From: Bacteroidota bacterium
GTDB taxonomy: Bacteria; Pseudomonadota; Alphaproteobacteria; Puniceispirillales; Puniceispirillaceae
Direction: 5' to 3'
NCBI GenBank assembly: GCA_009936825.1
Contig: JAACDV010000114.1
Coordinates: 1-11,936, forward strand
DNA: 11,936 bases
Shown here: in pieces, positions 1 through 6,397 of the stretch
Layout: every line of letters starts with the position of its first letter
Numbering within the stretch: the stretch's first letter is position 1
Notes under the pieces: generated by a model
What the model was told of the DNA's origin: nothing
Seen by the model: only the letters and a program-made list of their open reading frames with translations
Databases searched by the model: none
Made by a program: the position numbers and the translations under genes

Positions 1-52
1 CCAGATTTTTGAATTGAAGAGTAAGACCAGATTTTTGAATTGAAGAGTAAGA
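1..52. repeat. Perfect 26-bp tandem duplication at the window edge
   Basis: Positions 1-26 and 27-52 are identical, with no spacer. The unit begins CCAGATTTTTGAATT and ends GAGTAAGA. The first copy starts at base 1, so more copies could lie outside the window. Reading frame 2 is open from base 2 to a TGA at 41-43, so the tail of an upstream gene might lie here, but this cannot be shown. Because 26 is not a multiple of three, a duplication inside a gene end would change its C-terminus. The second copy supplies the start of the purine-rich ribosome binding site for the gene at 66. Confidence 0.95.
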
Positions 53-58
53 GAGGAG
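51..58 (+). promoter_or_regulatory. Ribosome binding site for the small membrane protein
   Basis: GAGAGGAG lies 7 nt before the ATG at 66. It is a strong Shine-Dalgarno match and supports that start. Confidence 0.75.
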
Positions 59-65
59 TGGCATC

Positions 66-362
66 ATGCGTAAATACTTAATTATCGCAACAGCGATTCT
101 GGCTGCCATTCTGGTAATGAGCCTGATTAAATCTTGGCAGGCACGGCGCGCCAAAGCGAAGGGCGAAACCCTACCCAAAAATGCAGGCATTGGCATGGCA
201 CATCTGATCGGTGCGCTGGTCGGGCTTGCGGTGTTTTTTGTTGGTGCGGTAGCGCTGGAACAAGGCGCATCAGCGCCGGAAGGTGTTTATAAACCTGCCC
301 AGCTTAACGATGGCAAGGTTACATCGGGCGGTTTTGCCGACACATCTAGCGGCAAAAACTGA
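66..362 (+). CDS. Small two-helix membrane protein, unrecognised
   Basis: I do not recognise this 98-residue protein. It has two hydrophobic stretches long enough to span the membrane: about residues 4-21 (YLIIATAILAAILVMSLI) and about 44-64 (HLIGALVGLAVFFVGAVAL). A basic linker rich in Lys and Arg (about 23-38) separates them and should lie in the cytoplasm by the positive-inside rule. That puts both the short N-terminus and the polar tail (about 65-98, rich in Gly, Ser and Asp) outside the cytoplasm. There is no cysteine and no motif I can tie to an enzyme. The start is backed by a strong ribosome binding site. Its TGA stop lies 7 nt before the first of three ATGs leading into cca, so the two genes are probably co-transcribed. 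Small membrane proteins often precede cca in alphaproteobacteria, but I cannot assign this one to a named family. It is likely real, given its start site, composition and placement. Confidence 0.75.
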   Translation: MRKYLIIATAILAAILVMSLIKSWQARRAKAKGETLPKNAGIGMAHLIGALVGLAVFFVGAVALEQGASAPEGVYKPAQLNDGKVTSGGFADTSSGKN

Positions 363-368
363 GTCTAT

Positions 369-410
369 CATGACTGGTTTTGCATGACTGGCGTAGCATG
401 ACTGATTTTC
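369..410 (+). repeat. 14-bp triplicated start region of cca
   Basis: CATGACTG occurs at 369-376, 383-390 and 397-404, exactly 14 bp apart. The intervening six bases vary (GTTTTG, GCGTAG, ATTTTC). Each unit carries an ATG (370, 384, 398). Since 14 is not a multiple of three, the three ATGs lie in three different frames. Only the third opens the long cca frame. Confidence 0.9.
370..401 (+). other. Two coupled 5-codon minicistrons before cca
   Basis: The ATG at 370 reads MTGFA and stops at TGA 385-387. The ATG at 384 reads MTGVA and stops at TGA 399-401. Each stop overlaps the next start as ATGA (384-387 and 398-401), the last being the cca start. No good Shine-Dalgarno sequence precedes any of the three ATGs. 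Reinitiation after the upstream membrane-protein gene (stop 360-362) is therefore a plausible way for ribosomes to reach cca. The reading frames are directly visible; translation and regulatory effect are inference. Confidence 0.5.
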
Positions 411-1615
411 CCATCTCGCCGCTGGCGCGGCAGATTTTTGATATCGCGGCGGCGATTAATAGTGAAGCTAGGATCGTTGGTGGCGCTGTTCGCGATTGGG
501 CGGCGGGCCTTGCTGCGGGTGATGTTGATATGGCGATTGCCGCCCCGATCGAAGACGCTGCAGCCGCTTTTCGGGCGCGCGGTTTGAAGGTTGTGGATAC
601 CGGACTTTCTCACGGTACAGTGACAGTGGTTGGCGATGGCGAAGTGATCGAAGTTACCCAGACGCGCATTGATGTGGATACAGATGGGCGGCATGCCGTC
701 GTTGCCTTTAGTGATGATTGGTCGGGGGATGCGGCGCGCCGTGATTTTACCATCAATGCCATTTATATTGACGCAAACGGCGCTATTTTTGATCCGCTGG
801 ACGGGCGCGCTGATTTGGCGGCTGGTATTTTGCGTTTTGCTGGTGATCCGGTGGTGCGGTTGCAAGAGGATGCGCTGCGAATGCTACGATTTTGTCGCTT
901 TGTGCCACGGTTCGCCAGCGCTGGAACAGATGCTGCGGCGCTGGATGCGCTTCAGGTGCAGGCGCCGAACCTTGCCAGACTGTCGGGAGAGCGGGTTGCC
1001 GGCGAATGCCGCAAACTGTTTGGCGCTCCTAACGCTTTTGCGGGCGTGTCCGTTATGCAGGATTGCGATTTGGCAAAGCCAGCGCTTGGCGTTGATCTGA
1101 TTGCGTCACGTCTGCATCATTTTCCCGCTTTTGATCTGCTTGGCAGCGGATTGGGCGGCGATGCGGCGATGCTGTGGCTGGTCACATTGGCAGGCTGTAC
1201 GGACGCCGGTAGTGCAAAAATTTTGTCGGACAGGTTACGGCTATCGCGCCGTGAATCGCGGTTCTTGAAACAGCTAGATTCGTCCGGATCACGCATATCG
1301 GAAGATAATCTATCCGGGGAAAAGTTATCTGGCCCTGATTGGCGCCGCACCGCCTGGTTTATTGAAAAAGATGAAGCCAATCCGGCGGCGCTTTATGCGG
1401 TTTCATGCGCTAGGGCCGAGCGTTGCGTAGACCCTGCCAGATATGATGAGATCGCCCGGTGGAGTCCGCCGGAATGCCCTGTTTCCGCGTCTGACTTATT
1501 GTCGCAAGGCGTTGACAAAGGCCCGGCGCTGGGGGAGATGTTACGCGCCGCCGAACATCTTTGGGTGGCGAATGATTTTTCCTTAACCAAGGACCAGCTC
1601 CTAGCCAAATTATAA
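398..1615 (+). CDS. cca: CCA-adding enzyme (tRNA nucleotidyltransferase)
   Basis: This enzyme builds or repairs the 3' CCA end of tRNAs from CTP and ATP in the cytoplasm. It is a class II polymerase-beta-type nucleotidyltransferase. From the ATG at 398 it has 405 residues, a normal length for the alphaproteobacterial form. Visible motifs are GGAVRD (28-33), the metal-binding DVD (42-44), RRDFTINAI (114-122), the nucleotide-selecting EDALR (157-161) and GERVAGE (197-203). The C-terminal half is helical and matches the neck-body-tail region that holds the tRNA. An in-frame TTG at 380 would add six residues, but ATG 398 is preferred because it fits the ATGA overlap with the preceding minicistron. 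Whether the enzyme is needed for synthesis or only repair depends on whether the genome's tRNA genes encode CCA, which cannot be seen here. Confidence 0.95.
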   Translation: MTDFPISPLARQIFDIAAAINSEARIVGGAVRDWAAGLAAGDVDMAIAAPIEDAAAAFRARGLKVVDTGLSHGTVTVVGDGEVIEVTQTRIDVDTDGRHAVVAFSDDWSGDAARRDFTINAIYIDANGAIFDPLDGRADLAAGILRFAGDPVVRLQEDALRMLRFCRFVPRFASAGTDAAALDALQVQAPNLARLSGERVAGECRKLFGAPNAFAGVSVMQDCDLAKPALGVDLIASRLHHFPAFDLLGSGLGGDAAMLWLVTLAGCTDAGSAKILSDRLRLSRRESRFLKQLDSSGSRISEDNLSGEKLSGPDWRRTAWFIEKDEANPAALYAVSCARAERCVDPARYDEIARWSPPECPVSASDLLSQGVDKGPALGEMLRAAEHLWVANDFSLTKDQLLAKL

Positions 1616-1654
1616 AATTGCCAAATCATAGATCCATATCTGCTTAAAAGGAAA

Positions 1655-1677
1655 GCGCGCCGGACACTATCGCGCGC
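1655..1677 (+). other. Small GC hairpin in the hemF leader
   Basis: GCGCGC at 1655-1660 can pair with GCGCGC at 1672-1677 around an 11-nt loop, about 32 nt before the hemF ATG. No T-tract follows, so it is not a clear terminator for cca. The 94-bp gap between cca and hemF shows no convincing promoter. The hairpin may be chance in GC-rich sequence. Confidence 0.25.
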
Positions 1678-1709
1678 CTGCCAGACAAAAAGAACGAAAG
1701 AGCTTATCC

Positions 1710-2594
1710 ATGCCTGAGTCAAAAATACCCGAACGTAAGGCTGCTGCTACGGCATGGTTTGCTGCGCTTCGCGATGATATTTGCGCAACTTTCGAATCGA
1801 TTGAGGCTGAGCTGACGGGCACCGAAAAATCCACGATGCCTGCTGGCAGTTTTGAGCGCAAAAAATGGCAGCGCGATGGCGGCGGCGGCGGCGAGATGAG
1901 CGTTATGCATGGCCGCGTTTTTGAGAAGGTCGGGGTTAATATCTCAACCGTTCACGGCGACTTTTCCGAGGAGTTCAGGCATAAAATCCCGGGCGCCGAT
2001 AAGGATGGCCAATTCTGGGCCGCTGGAATTTCACTAGTGGCACACCCCGCCAATCCGCATGTTCCGTCTGCGCACATGAACACGCGGTTTATCGTAACAT
2101 CACGCGCGTGGTTTGGCGGCGGCGGTGATTTGACACCGATGCTAGAGGATGATGGTGCAGGCGACAGTTTTCACGCGGCAATGAAGGCCGCCTGCGACGC
2201 GCATGATCCAGAATACTACGCGCGCTACAAAAAATGGTGTGACGAATATTTCTATCTTCCGCACCGGGGTGAGGCGCGCGGCGTTGGCGGCATTTTCTAT
2301 GATAATCTGGCCACTGCTTCAACAAATAATGACGCGGAAGATGATGGCTGGGAGGCGGATTTCGCCTTCACGCGTGATGTAGGCCAGCATTTTCACAAAG
2401 GGTATGCAGATATCATTCGGAACCGAATGAACAAAAGCTGGACGCCGGAGCAGCGCCACCAGCAACTGGTTAAGCGCGGGCGTTATGTCGAGTTCAACCT
2501 GCTATATGACCGCGGTACTTTATTCGGCCTGAAGACGGGCGGAAACATCGAGGCGATCCTGATGAGTCTGCCGCCGGAAGTGCGCTGGCCTTAA
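1710..2594 (+). CDS. hemF: Oxygen-dependent coproporphyrinogen III oxidase
   Basis: HemF converts coproporphyrinogen III to protoporphyrinogen IX by two oxidative decarboxylations using molecular oxygen, a late step of haem synthesis. The 294-residue protein carries the family blocks in order: a glycine-rich loop (57-61) in [17 protein letters not shown] (71-77), [16 protein letters not shown] (112-127), [10 protein letters not shown] (134-143), [13 protein letters not shown] (174-186), GVGGIFYDN, then [19 protein letters not shown] near the end. Histidines 112, 122, 155 and 185 have the same spacing (10 and 30) as the four conserved histidines of the E. coli enzyme. The protein ends PPEVRWP, shorter than E. 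coli HemF, but this ending is usual for alphaproteobacterial HemF and not a truncation. A weak AAAGAG precedes the ATG. Oxygen dependence fits the respiratory genes downstream. Confidence 0.96.
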   Translation: MPESKIPERKAAATAWFAALRDDICATFESIEAELTGTEKSTMPAGSFERKKWQRDGGGGGEMSVMHGRVFEKVGVNISTVHGDFSEEFRHKIPGADKDGQFWAAGISLVAHPANPHVPSAHMNTRFIVTSRAWFGGGGDLTPMLEDDGAGDSFHAAMKAACDAHDPEYYARYKKWCDEYFYLPHRGEARGVGGIFYDNLATASTNNDAEDDGWEADFAFTRDVGQHFHKGYADIIRNRMNKSWTPEQRHQQLVKRGRYVEFNLLYDRGTLFGLKTGGNIEAILMSLPPEVRWP

Positions 2595-2635
2595 GCATTT
2601 TGACGCCGGCAATAACGGCGACAATAATGGTGTCA

Positions 2636-2666
2636 TGGGGTGCGACGCTACGCCCGCCCATTTTTT
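2636..2666 (+). terminator. Rho-independent terminator after hemF
   Basis: TGGGGTGCG (2636-2644) pairs imperfectly with CGCCCGCCCA (2651-2660) around the 6-nt loop ACGCTA. Six T residues follow at 2661-2666. One mismatch and one bulge weaken the stem. It lies 42 bp after the hemF stop. Confidence 0.6.
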
Positions 2667-2764
2667 GGTAAAGAGTGGCATAATAGTATGGGAAAGCGAT
2701 TGGTGTCGTGCTAAATAGTCTGCATGAGGGGTGTCAAAAGACGCTGTTTAGAGACGTTCTTCAC

Positions 2765-2830
2765 GGTACCAAAAGCTAAGGGTGCCAATAACTAAGGTGT
2801 ACCAAAACCTAAGGCGCACCAAGACCTAAG
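2765..2830 (+). repeat. Four degenerate 16-17-bp tandem repeats upstream of petA
   Basis: Four head-to-tail units lie at 2765-2780, 2781-2796, 2797-2813 and 2814-2830. Each contains CCAA followed, after a short variable stretch, by CTAAG: GGTACCAAAAGCTAAG, GGTGCCAATAACTAAG, GTGTACCAAAACCTAAG and GCGCACCAAGACCTAAG. A trailing GGTGTAAT (2830-2837) resembles the start of a fifth unit that then breaks down. The last unit ends 92 bp before the petA ATG. Adjacent units can also fold as short hairpins through GGTACC and GGTGCC. The function is unknown. They could be repeated protein-binding sites for petABC control or a neutral minisatellite. Confidence 0.85.
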
Positions 2831-2912
2831 GTGTAATTTAAAAAGCGCCTCAAGATTAGGGTAATGGCAGGCTGAGTGTCAGCGTGCCGGTTTTATCGGG
2901 CAGAATACTGAT

Positions 2913-2919
2913 AGAGGGA
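2913..2919 (+). promoter_or_regulatory. Ribosome binding site for petA
   Basis: AGAGGGA lies 3-4 nt before the ATG at 2923. It favours that start over an in-frame GTG at 2884 that would add 13 residues. Confidence 0.65.
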
Positions 2920-2922
2920 ATA

Positions 2923-3498
2923 ATGGCTAATTCTAAACCCACGCCCAAGACGGCGCCTCCCAACACTGAGGCTGGTGATGTCCGTGACCCGGGCAGGCGC
3001 GACTTTATGGTCGTTGCAACATATGCCATGGGCGCAATCGGCGCCGCTGCAGTCGGATGGCCGCTGATCGACCAAATGAACCCTGCCGCTGATACGTTGG
3101 CACTTGCCAGCACAGAGGTGGATGTCTCAAAAATTGTTGAGGGTCAGGCGATCACCGTGACGTGGCGCGGCAAGCCGGTCTTTATCCGGCATCGCACGGC
3201 GAATGAGATTGCCCTTGCAAACGGGGTCGATGATGCTGATCTGCGTGACCCACAACAAGATGAGGCGCGTGTGCAACGCCCGGAACTGTTGGTTATTGTC
3301 GGGGTTTGCACGCACCTTGGTTGCGTTCCGCTTGGTCAAAAAACTGGTGATGTGAAGGGTGATTATGATGGGTGGTTCTGCCCATGTCATGGTTCGCACT
3401 ACGACACATCGGGCCGTATTCGCAAGGGACCTGCGCCTACCAATCTTGAAGTGCCCCCCTATTCATTCCTGTCCGAGGGCGTGATTCGCATCGGTTGA
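2923..3498 (+). CDS. petA: Ubiquinol-cytochrome c reductase, Rieske iron-sulfur subunit
   Basis: This is the Rieske [2Fe-2S] subunit of the cytochrome bc1 complex, which passes one electron from ubiquinol to cytochrome c1 on the periplasmic face of the inner membrane. It has 191 residues. A twin-arginine motif (R25-R26 in GRRDFM) precedes a single hydrophobic anchor (about 30-50), as expected for a Tat-exported, uncleaved Rieske protein. Box I is CTHLGC (129-134) and box II is CPCHGSHYD (153-161). The cluster ligands are C129, H131, C153 and H156, and C134 and C155 form the stabilising disulfide. The C-terminal [12 protein letters not shown] block is also typical. It is the first gene of petABC, 31 bp before petB. 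No key residue is missing. Confidence 0.97.
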   Translation: MANSKPTPKTAPPNTEAGDVRDPGRRDFMVVATYAMGAIGAAAVGWPLIDQMNPAADTLALASTEVDVSKIVEGQAITVTWRGKPVFIRHRTANEIALANGVDDADLRDPQQDEARVQRPELLVIVGVCTHLGCVPLGQKTGDVKGDYDGWFCPCHGSHYDTSGRIRKGPAPTNLEVPPYSFLSEGVIRIG

Positions 3499-3513
3499 TC
3501 TGTTCGTTCTGCT

Positions 3514-3518
3514 GGAGG
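3514..3518 (+). promoter_or_regulatory. Ribosome binding site for petB
   Basis: GGAGG lies 11 nt before the ATG at 3530. The sequence is strong but the spacing is slightly long. Confidence 0.55.
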
Positions 3519-3529
3519 CTTTTGCTGCC

Positions 3530-4762
3530 ATGTCTGCTGATAAATTTTCAAATCCCGTCGTAAAGTGGATTGATCATCGTCTTCCTATTTTCTCGATGCT
3601 TGATCATGAAAAATACGATTATCCGGTTCCAAAGAACCTAAATTATATGTGGAATTTCGGTGTTCTTGCCGGATTGGCGCTGGTGATTATGATTGTCACC
3701 GGCATCGTTCTGGCGATGAACTACACCGCCCATGTTGACCATGCATTTAATTCGGTTGAGCGGATTATGCGTGACGTCAATCATGGCTGGCTGATTCGCT
3801 ATATTCATATGAATGCGGCCAGTTTCTTCTTCATTGTCGTTTATATTCATATTTTCCGAGGGCTCTATTACGGGTCCTACAAGGCACCAAGAGAGCTGTT
3901 ATGGATTTTGGGTGTGGTGATCTTCTTGCTGATGATGGCGACAGCTTTCATGGGTTACGTGTTGCCATGGGGTCAGATGAGCTTTTGGGGAGCGACGGTT
4001 ATTACCAACCTGTTCTCGGCCATACCGTTTGTGGGTGAAAGCATTGTCACATTCCTTTGGGGCGGATTCTCGGTTGATAACCCAACACTGAACCGGTTTT
4101 TCTCATTGCATTATCTGATGCCGTTCCTGATTGTTGGTGTTGTTGTGCTGCACATCGTTGCGTTGCACCGGTTTGGCTCAAACAACCCGATCGGCATTGA
4201 TGCCAAGGGTGCGCAAGATACGATTTCCTTCCATCCTTATTATACAATTAAGGATATGGTCGGCGTCGCAATGTTCTTGTTGCTGCTGGCTGTTGCCGTG
4301 TTCTTTTTCCCTAATGCCATGGGCCATCCGGACAATTACATTCCGGCAAACCCGATGCAGACTCCAGCGCACATCGTTCCAGAATGGTATTTCCTACCCT
4401 TCTACGCGATCCTGCGTGCGGTACCTGACAAGCTTGGCGGCGTGCTGTTGATGTTTGGCGCGATTTTGGTCCTGTTCGTCTTGCCGTGGCTAGACCGCTC
4501 GCCGGTACGCTCGGCACGCTTTCGTCCGCTGTTCCGCATTTTCTTCTGGTTGCTGTTTATTGATGCGCTTGCGCTTGGATATCTTGGCGGTATGCCTGCC
4601 GAGGGTATCTATGTTGTGCTCTCACGGATTGCGACGGCATGGTACTTCATGCATTTCCTGTTGATTTTGCCACTGCTTAGCGTTTTTGAAACCACCAAGC
4701 CGTTGCCGAAATCGATTTCCGAACCGGTGTTGGCGGGTGGAACAGGAGCAGTTAATGCGTAA
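3530..4762 (+). CDS. petB: Cytochrome b of the bc1 complex
   Basis: Cytochrome b is the membrane core of complex III. It holds two b haems and both the quinol-oxidising (Qo) and quinone-reducing (Qi) sites. The protein has 410 residues with eight expected membrane helices. The haem ligands are the pairs H93/H107 (in RYIHMN and VYIHIF) and H194/H208, each spaced 14 apart. Glycines G44/G58 and G128/G142, also spaced 14 apart, give the usual packing next to the haems. The Qo motif PEWY is at 284-287 and GSNNP at 216-220. The usual NGAS after the first histidine is NAAS here (95-98), a mild variation. The gene is not fused to cytochrome c1, unlike fbcH of Bradyrhizobium. Its last 8 nt overlap petC, which suggests translational coupling. 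Confidence 0.97.
   Translation: MSADKFSNPVVKWIDHRLPIFSMLDHEKYDYPVPKNLNYMWNFGVLAGLALVIMIVTGIVLAMNYTAHVDHAFNSVERIMRDVNHGWLIRYIHMNAASFFFIVVYIHIFRGLYYGSYKAPRELLWILGVVIFLLMMATAFMGYVLPWGQMSFWGATVITNLFSAIPFVGESIVTFLWGGFSVDNPTLNRFFSLHYLMPFLIVGVVVLHIVALHRFGSNNPIGIDAKGAQDTISFHPYYTIKDMVGVAMFLLLLAVAVFFFPNAMGHPDNYIPANPMQTPAHIVPEWYFLPFYAILRAVPDKLGGVLLMFGAILVLFVLPWLDRSPVRSARFRPLFRIFFWLLFIDALALGYLGGMPAEGIYVVLSRIATAWYFMHFLLILPLLSVFETTKPLPKSISEPVLAGGTGAVNA
4744..4748 (+). promoter_or_regulatory. Ribosome binding site for petC inside petB
   Basis: AGGAG lies inside the end of petB, 6 nt before the ATG at 4755. This decides the petC start and rejects the 23-residue upstream extension of that frame. Confidence 0.8.
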
Positions 4763-5522
4763 ATTCATAATCGCTTCTGCTGTAATGCTAGCCTCAATCG
4801 CCGGAATGAGCGGGTCTGCCAATGCTGCTGGCGGCCCGGTCAGTCTGATCAAGGGTGAATGGAGTTTTTCCGGACCTTTCGGTTATTTTGATAAGGCTGC
4901 CATGCAGCGCGGTTTTCAAGTATATCGCGAGGTGTGCGCTGGCTGTCATGGTCTGGAATATATCGCGTTCCGTAACCTTGCCGATCTTGGCTATAACGCG
5001 GCCGAGATTGAAGCTATCGCCGCTGAATATGAGGTCGTGGACGGGCCGGATGATGATGGTGAGATGTTTATGCGCCCTGGCCGGGCTGCGGATCCCGTTC
5101 CCTCGCCTTACCGTAATGATAATGAGGCTCGGGCCAACAACAACGGTGCTCTGCCCCCGGATCTGTCATTGATTGCAAAGGCGCGTGCGAATGGTCCGGA
5201 TTATCTCTACAGCCTGCTTATCAGCTATCAGGATGCACCGGGCGATGTAGAGGTTCCCGAAGGCATGTATTATAATTCTGCCTATGCGGGGCATCTGATC
5301 GCGATGCCGCAGCCAATCTATGGCGATGATGTCGAATATTCGGATGGCGCGCCAACCAGCACCGAAAGCCTTTCCGCTGACGTTACGCATTTCCTGATGT
5401 GGGCTGCTGAGCCAAAGATGGAAGTTCGTAAGCGAATCGGAGTGGCGGCCGTATTTTTCCTGTCGATCTTTTTGATCATGTCATATGTATCAAAGCGCCG
5501 GGTCTGGGCCGATCTTCATTGA
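4755..5522 (+). CDS. petC: Cytochrome c1 of the bc1 complex
   Basis: Cytochrome c1 takes electrons from the Rieske protein and passes them to soluble or membrane-bound cytochrome c in the periplasm. It has 255 residues. A Sec signal peptide spans about residues 1-24 with a likely cut after SANA. The single haem-binding motif is CAGCH (61-65). The likely sixth ligand is M184 in the conserved AMPQP block. A C-terminal membrane anchor (about 228-245) ends in basic residues (KRR), which places the haem domain outside the cytoplasm. An acidic stretch (D96, D99-D101, E103) is a candidate contact surface for a basic cytochrome c, which is inference. It is the last gene of petABC and is followed by a strong terminator. 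Confidence 0.96.
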   Translation: MRKFIIASAVMLASIAGMSGSANAAGGPVSLIKGEWSFSGPFGYFDKAAMQRGFQVYREVCAGCHGLEYIAFRNLADLGYNAAEIEAIAAEYEVVDGPDDDGEMFMRPGRAADPVPSPYRNDNEARANNNGALPPDLSLIAKARANGPDYLYSLLISYQDAPGDVEVPEGMYYNSAYAGHLIAMPQPIYGDDVEYSDGAPTSTESLSADVTHFLMWAAEPKMEVRKRIGVAAVFFLSIFLIMSYVSKRRVWADLH

Positions 5523-5564
5523 CAGGTTTTTCTGCCTGAAATTGAGTGCAAATAATAAATCTAC

Positions 5565-5595
5565 AAAACCCCCCAGCTTCGGCGCGGGGGTTTTT
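5565..5595. terminator. Bidirectional terminator between petC and the hydrolase gene
   Basis: AAAACCCCC (5565-5573) pairs perfectly with GGGGGTTTT (5586-5594). At the tip, GC-TTCG-GC (5576-5583) forms a stable UUCG tetraloop. The T-tract at 5591-5595 ends petABC transcripts. The A-tract at 5565-5568 gives a U-tract on the other strand, so the same hairpin can end the minus-strand operon, whose last stop is at 5631-5633. Confidence 0.9.
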
Positions 5596-5630
5596 AGTGT
5601 CTATTATCCGCCTTATTCCGGTTGATGTTG

Positions 5631-6317
5631 CTATTTTGGTGTGGTCACGGCGTTCAGGAACGTAATTGTCCGGTCCCACGCCACCATCGCCGCATCAGCG
5701 TTAAATTGCGCCCGCACGTCACAGTTAAAGCCGTGGTCGGCATCGTAGATATGCGTTGTAACAGCGGGGTCAGCATTGTCCTGAGCGGCAATAAATGCGT
5801 TCACTCCCGTCATCGGAATACCGGCATCCTGATTGCCGAAATGCGCCATAACCGGGCAGTTGGCCCGCAGCTCGGCAGTGCCCGGCAACTCGCCGCCATA
5901 ATAAGAGACTGCCCCCGCCAACCCGTCAAGGCTGGTAGCGGCGCGCCATGCCAGAGACCCGCCCCAGCAATATCCGACAATTGTAACCGGACCAGCCGCC
6001 GCAGCAGCTTCAATGGCGGCTGAAATATCCATAATAGCCTCTGCATCAACCGCGTTTTTCAGCGCCATGCCACGGGTTTTTCCGTCCTCGTCATAGGCAA
6101 GCTCAACTCCGGACTCAGCGCGATCAAACATGGCTGGCGCGACTGCATAAAACCCCGCCTCAGCAAAGCGGCGCGGCAAGTCCTTGATATGCGCGTTCAG
6201 TCCGAAAATTTCTTGCAGCACAACAACTCCGCCGCGTGCTGTCTGCGGGTCTCCGGCAGCAGAGGCAGCCAGCTTGACACCATCTTGCGCAGTTAACTCG
6301 ATCATCTTGTTCGCCAT
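5631..6317 (-). CDS. Dienelactone hydrolase family protein
   Basis: This is a cytoplasmic alpha/beta hydrolase of the dienelactone hydrolase family, 228 residues from the chosen start. Family members open lactone or ester bonds, and the classic member hydrolyses dienelactone to maleylacetate in chloroaromatic breakdown. The triad is Cys117 in GYCWGG (115-120), Asp164 in GNQDAG, and His195 in DHGF. Glu36 in QEIFGLN matches the conserved glutamate that activates the cysteine in the classic enzyme. No aromatic-degradation genes are nearby, so the true substrate is unknown and a housekeeping detoxification or esterase role is as likely. The frame is open to 6362 with ATGs at 6362, 6323 and 6317. 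AAGGA at 6326-6330 lies 8 nt before 6317 but only 2 nt before 6323, so 6317 is chosen. The gene is last in the minus-strand run, 80 bp after ychF. Confidence 0.9.
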   Translation of the reverse strand: MANKMIELTAQDGVKLAASAAGDPQTARGGVVVLQEIFGLNAHIKDLPRRFAEAGFYAVAPAMFDRAESGVELAYDEDGKTRGMALKNAVDAEAIMDISAAIEAAAAAGPVTIVGYCWGGSLAWRAATSLDGLAGAVSYYGGELPGTAELRANCPVMAHFGNQDAGIPMTGVNAFIAAQDNADPAVTTHIYDADHGFNCDVRAQFNADAAMVAWDRTITFLNAVTTPK

Positions 6318-6325
6318 GTTCATAG

Positions 6326-6330
6326 TCCTT
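6326..6330 (-). promoter_or_regulatory. Ribosome binding site deciding the hydrolase start
   Basis: On the minus strand this reads AAGGA, 8 nt before the ATG at 6317. The ATG at 6323 is too close to it. Confidence 0.55.
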
Positions 6331-6342
6331 TTCTGGTTACCG

Positions 6343-6358
6343 CCATCTGCCCATCTGC
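6343..6358. repeat. 8-bp tandem duplication between ychF and the hydrolase gene
   Basis: CCATCTGC is present twice in a row (6343-6350 and 6351-6358), in the 80-bp gap upstream of the hydrolase gene. No function is apparent. Confidence 0.8.
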
Positions 6359-6397
6359 CCACCTATTTTGGTTGGGGTGATGAAAGTTTACCCGTTA

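Larger units (their letters stand above)
2595..2922. other. 328-bp intergenic region between hemF and petA
   Basis: No supported gene lies here. In order it holds a small CGCCG/CGGCG hairpin (2604-2620), the hemF terminator (2636-2666), a CATAAT that resembles a -10 box but has no matching -35 box (2679-2684), a four-copy repeat block (2765-2830), and the petA ribosome binding site (2913-2919). The petABC promoter is probably in this interval, but I cannot place it. Confidence 0.6.

Noticed and set aside
380..397. TTG start of cca at 380, adding six residues
   Set aside because: ATG 398 fits the ATGA overlap and the family N-terminus. The extra residues come from the repeated 14-bp unit.
669..1100. 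143-residue open frame inside cca
   Set aside because: It is a shadow frame of cca, with cysteine- and arginine-rich composition and no ribosome binding site.
1616..1709. Promoter for hemF from TTGCCA at 1618
   Set aside because: No acceptable -10 box lies at 16-18 bp spacing.
2560..2594. HemF truncated at its C-terminus compared with E. coli
   Set aside because: Alphaproteobacterial HemF proteins usually end near PPxVxWP, so the short ending is normal.
2765..2830. CRISPR array
   Set aside because: Units are 16-17 bp, abut without spacers and are degenerate.
2884..2922. GTG start adding 13 residues to the Rieske protein
   Set aside because: AGAGGGA directly precedes ATG 2923, and the extension has no family support.
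4686..4754. Upstream extension of cytochrome c1 into petB
   Set aside because: The signal peptide begins at 4755 with AGGAG 6 nt before it.
5622..6023. 133-residue plus-strand frame opposite the hydrolase
   Set aside because: It lies antisense to a gene with an intact catalytic triad and has no recognisable features.
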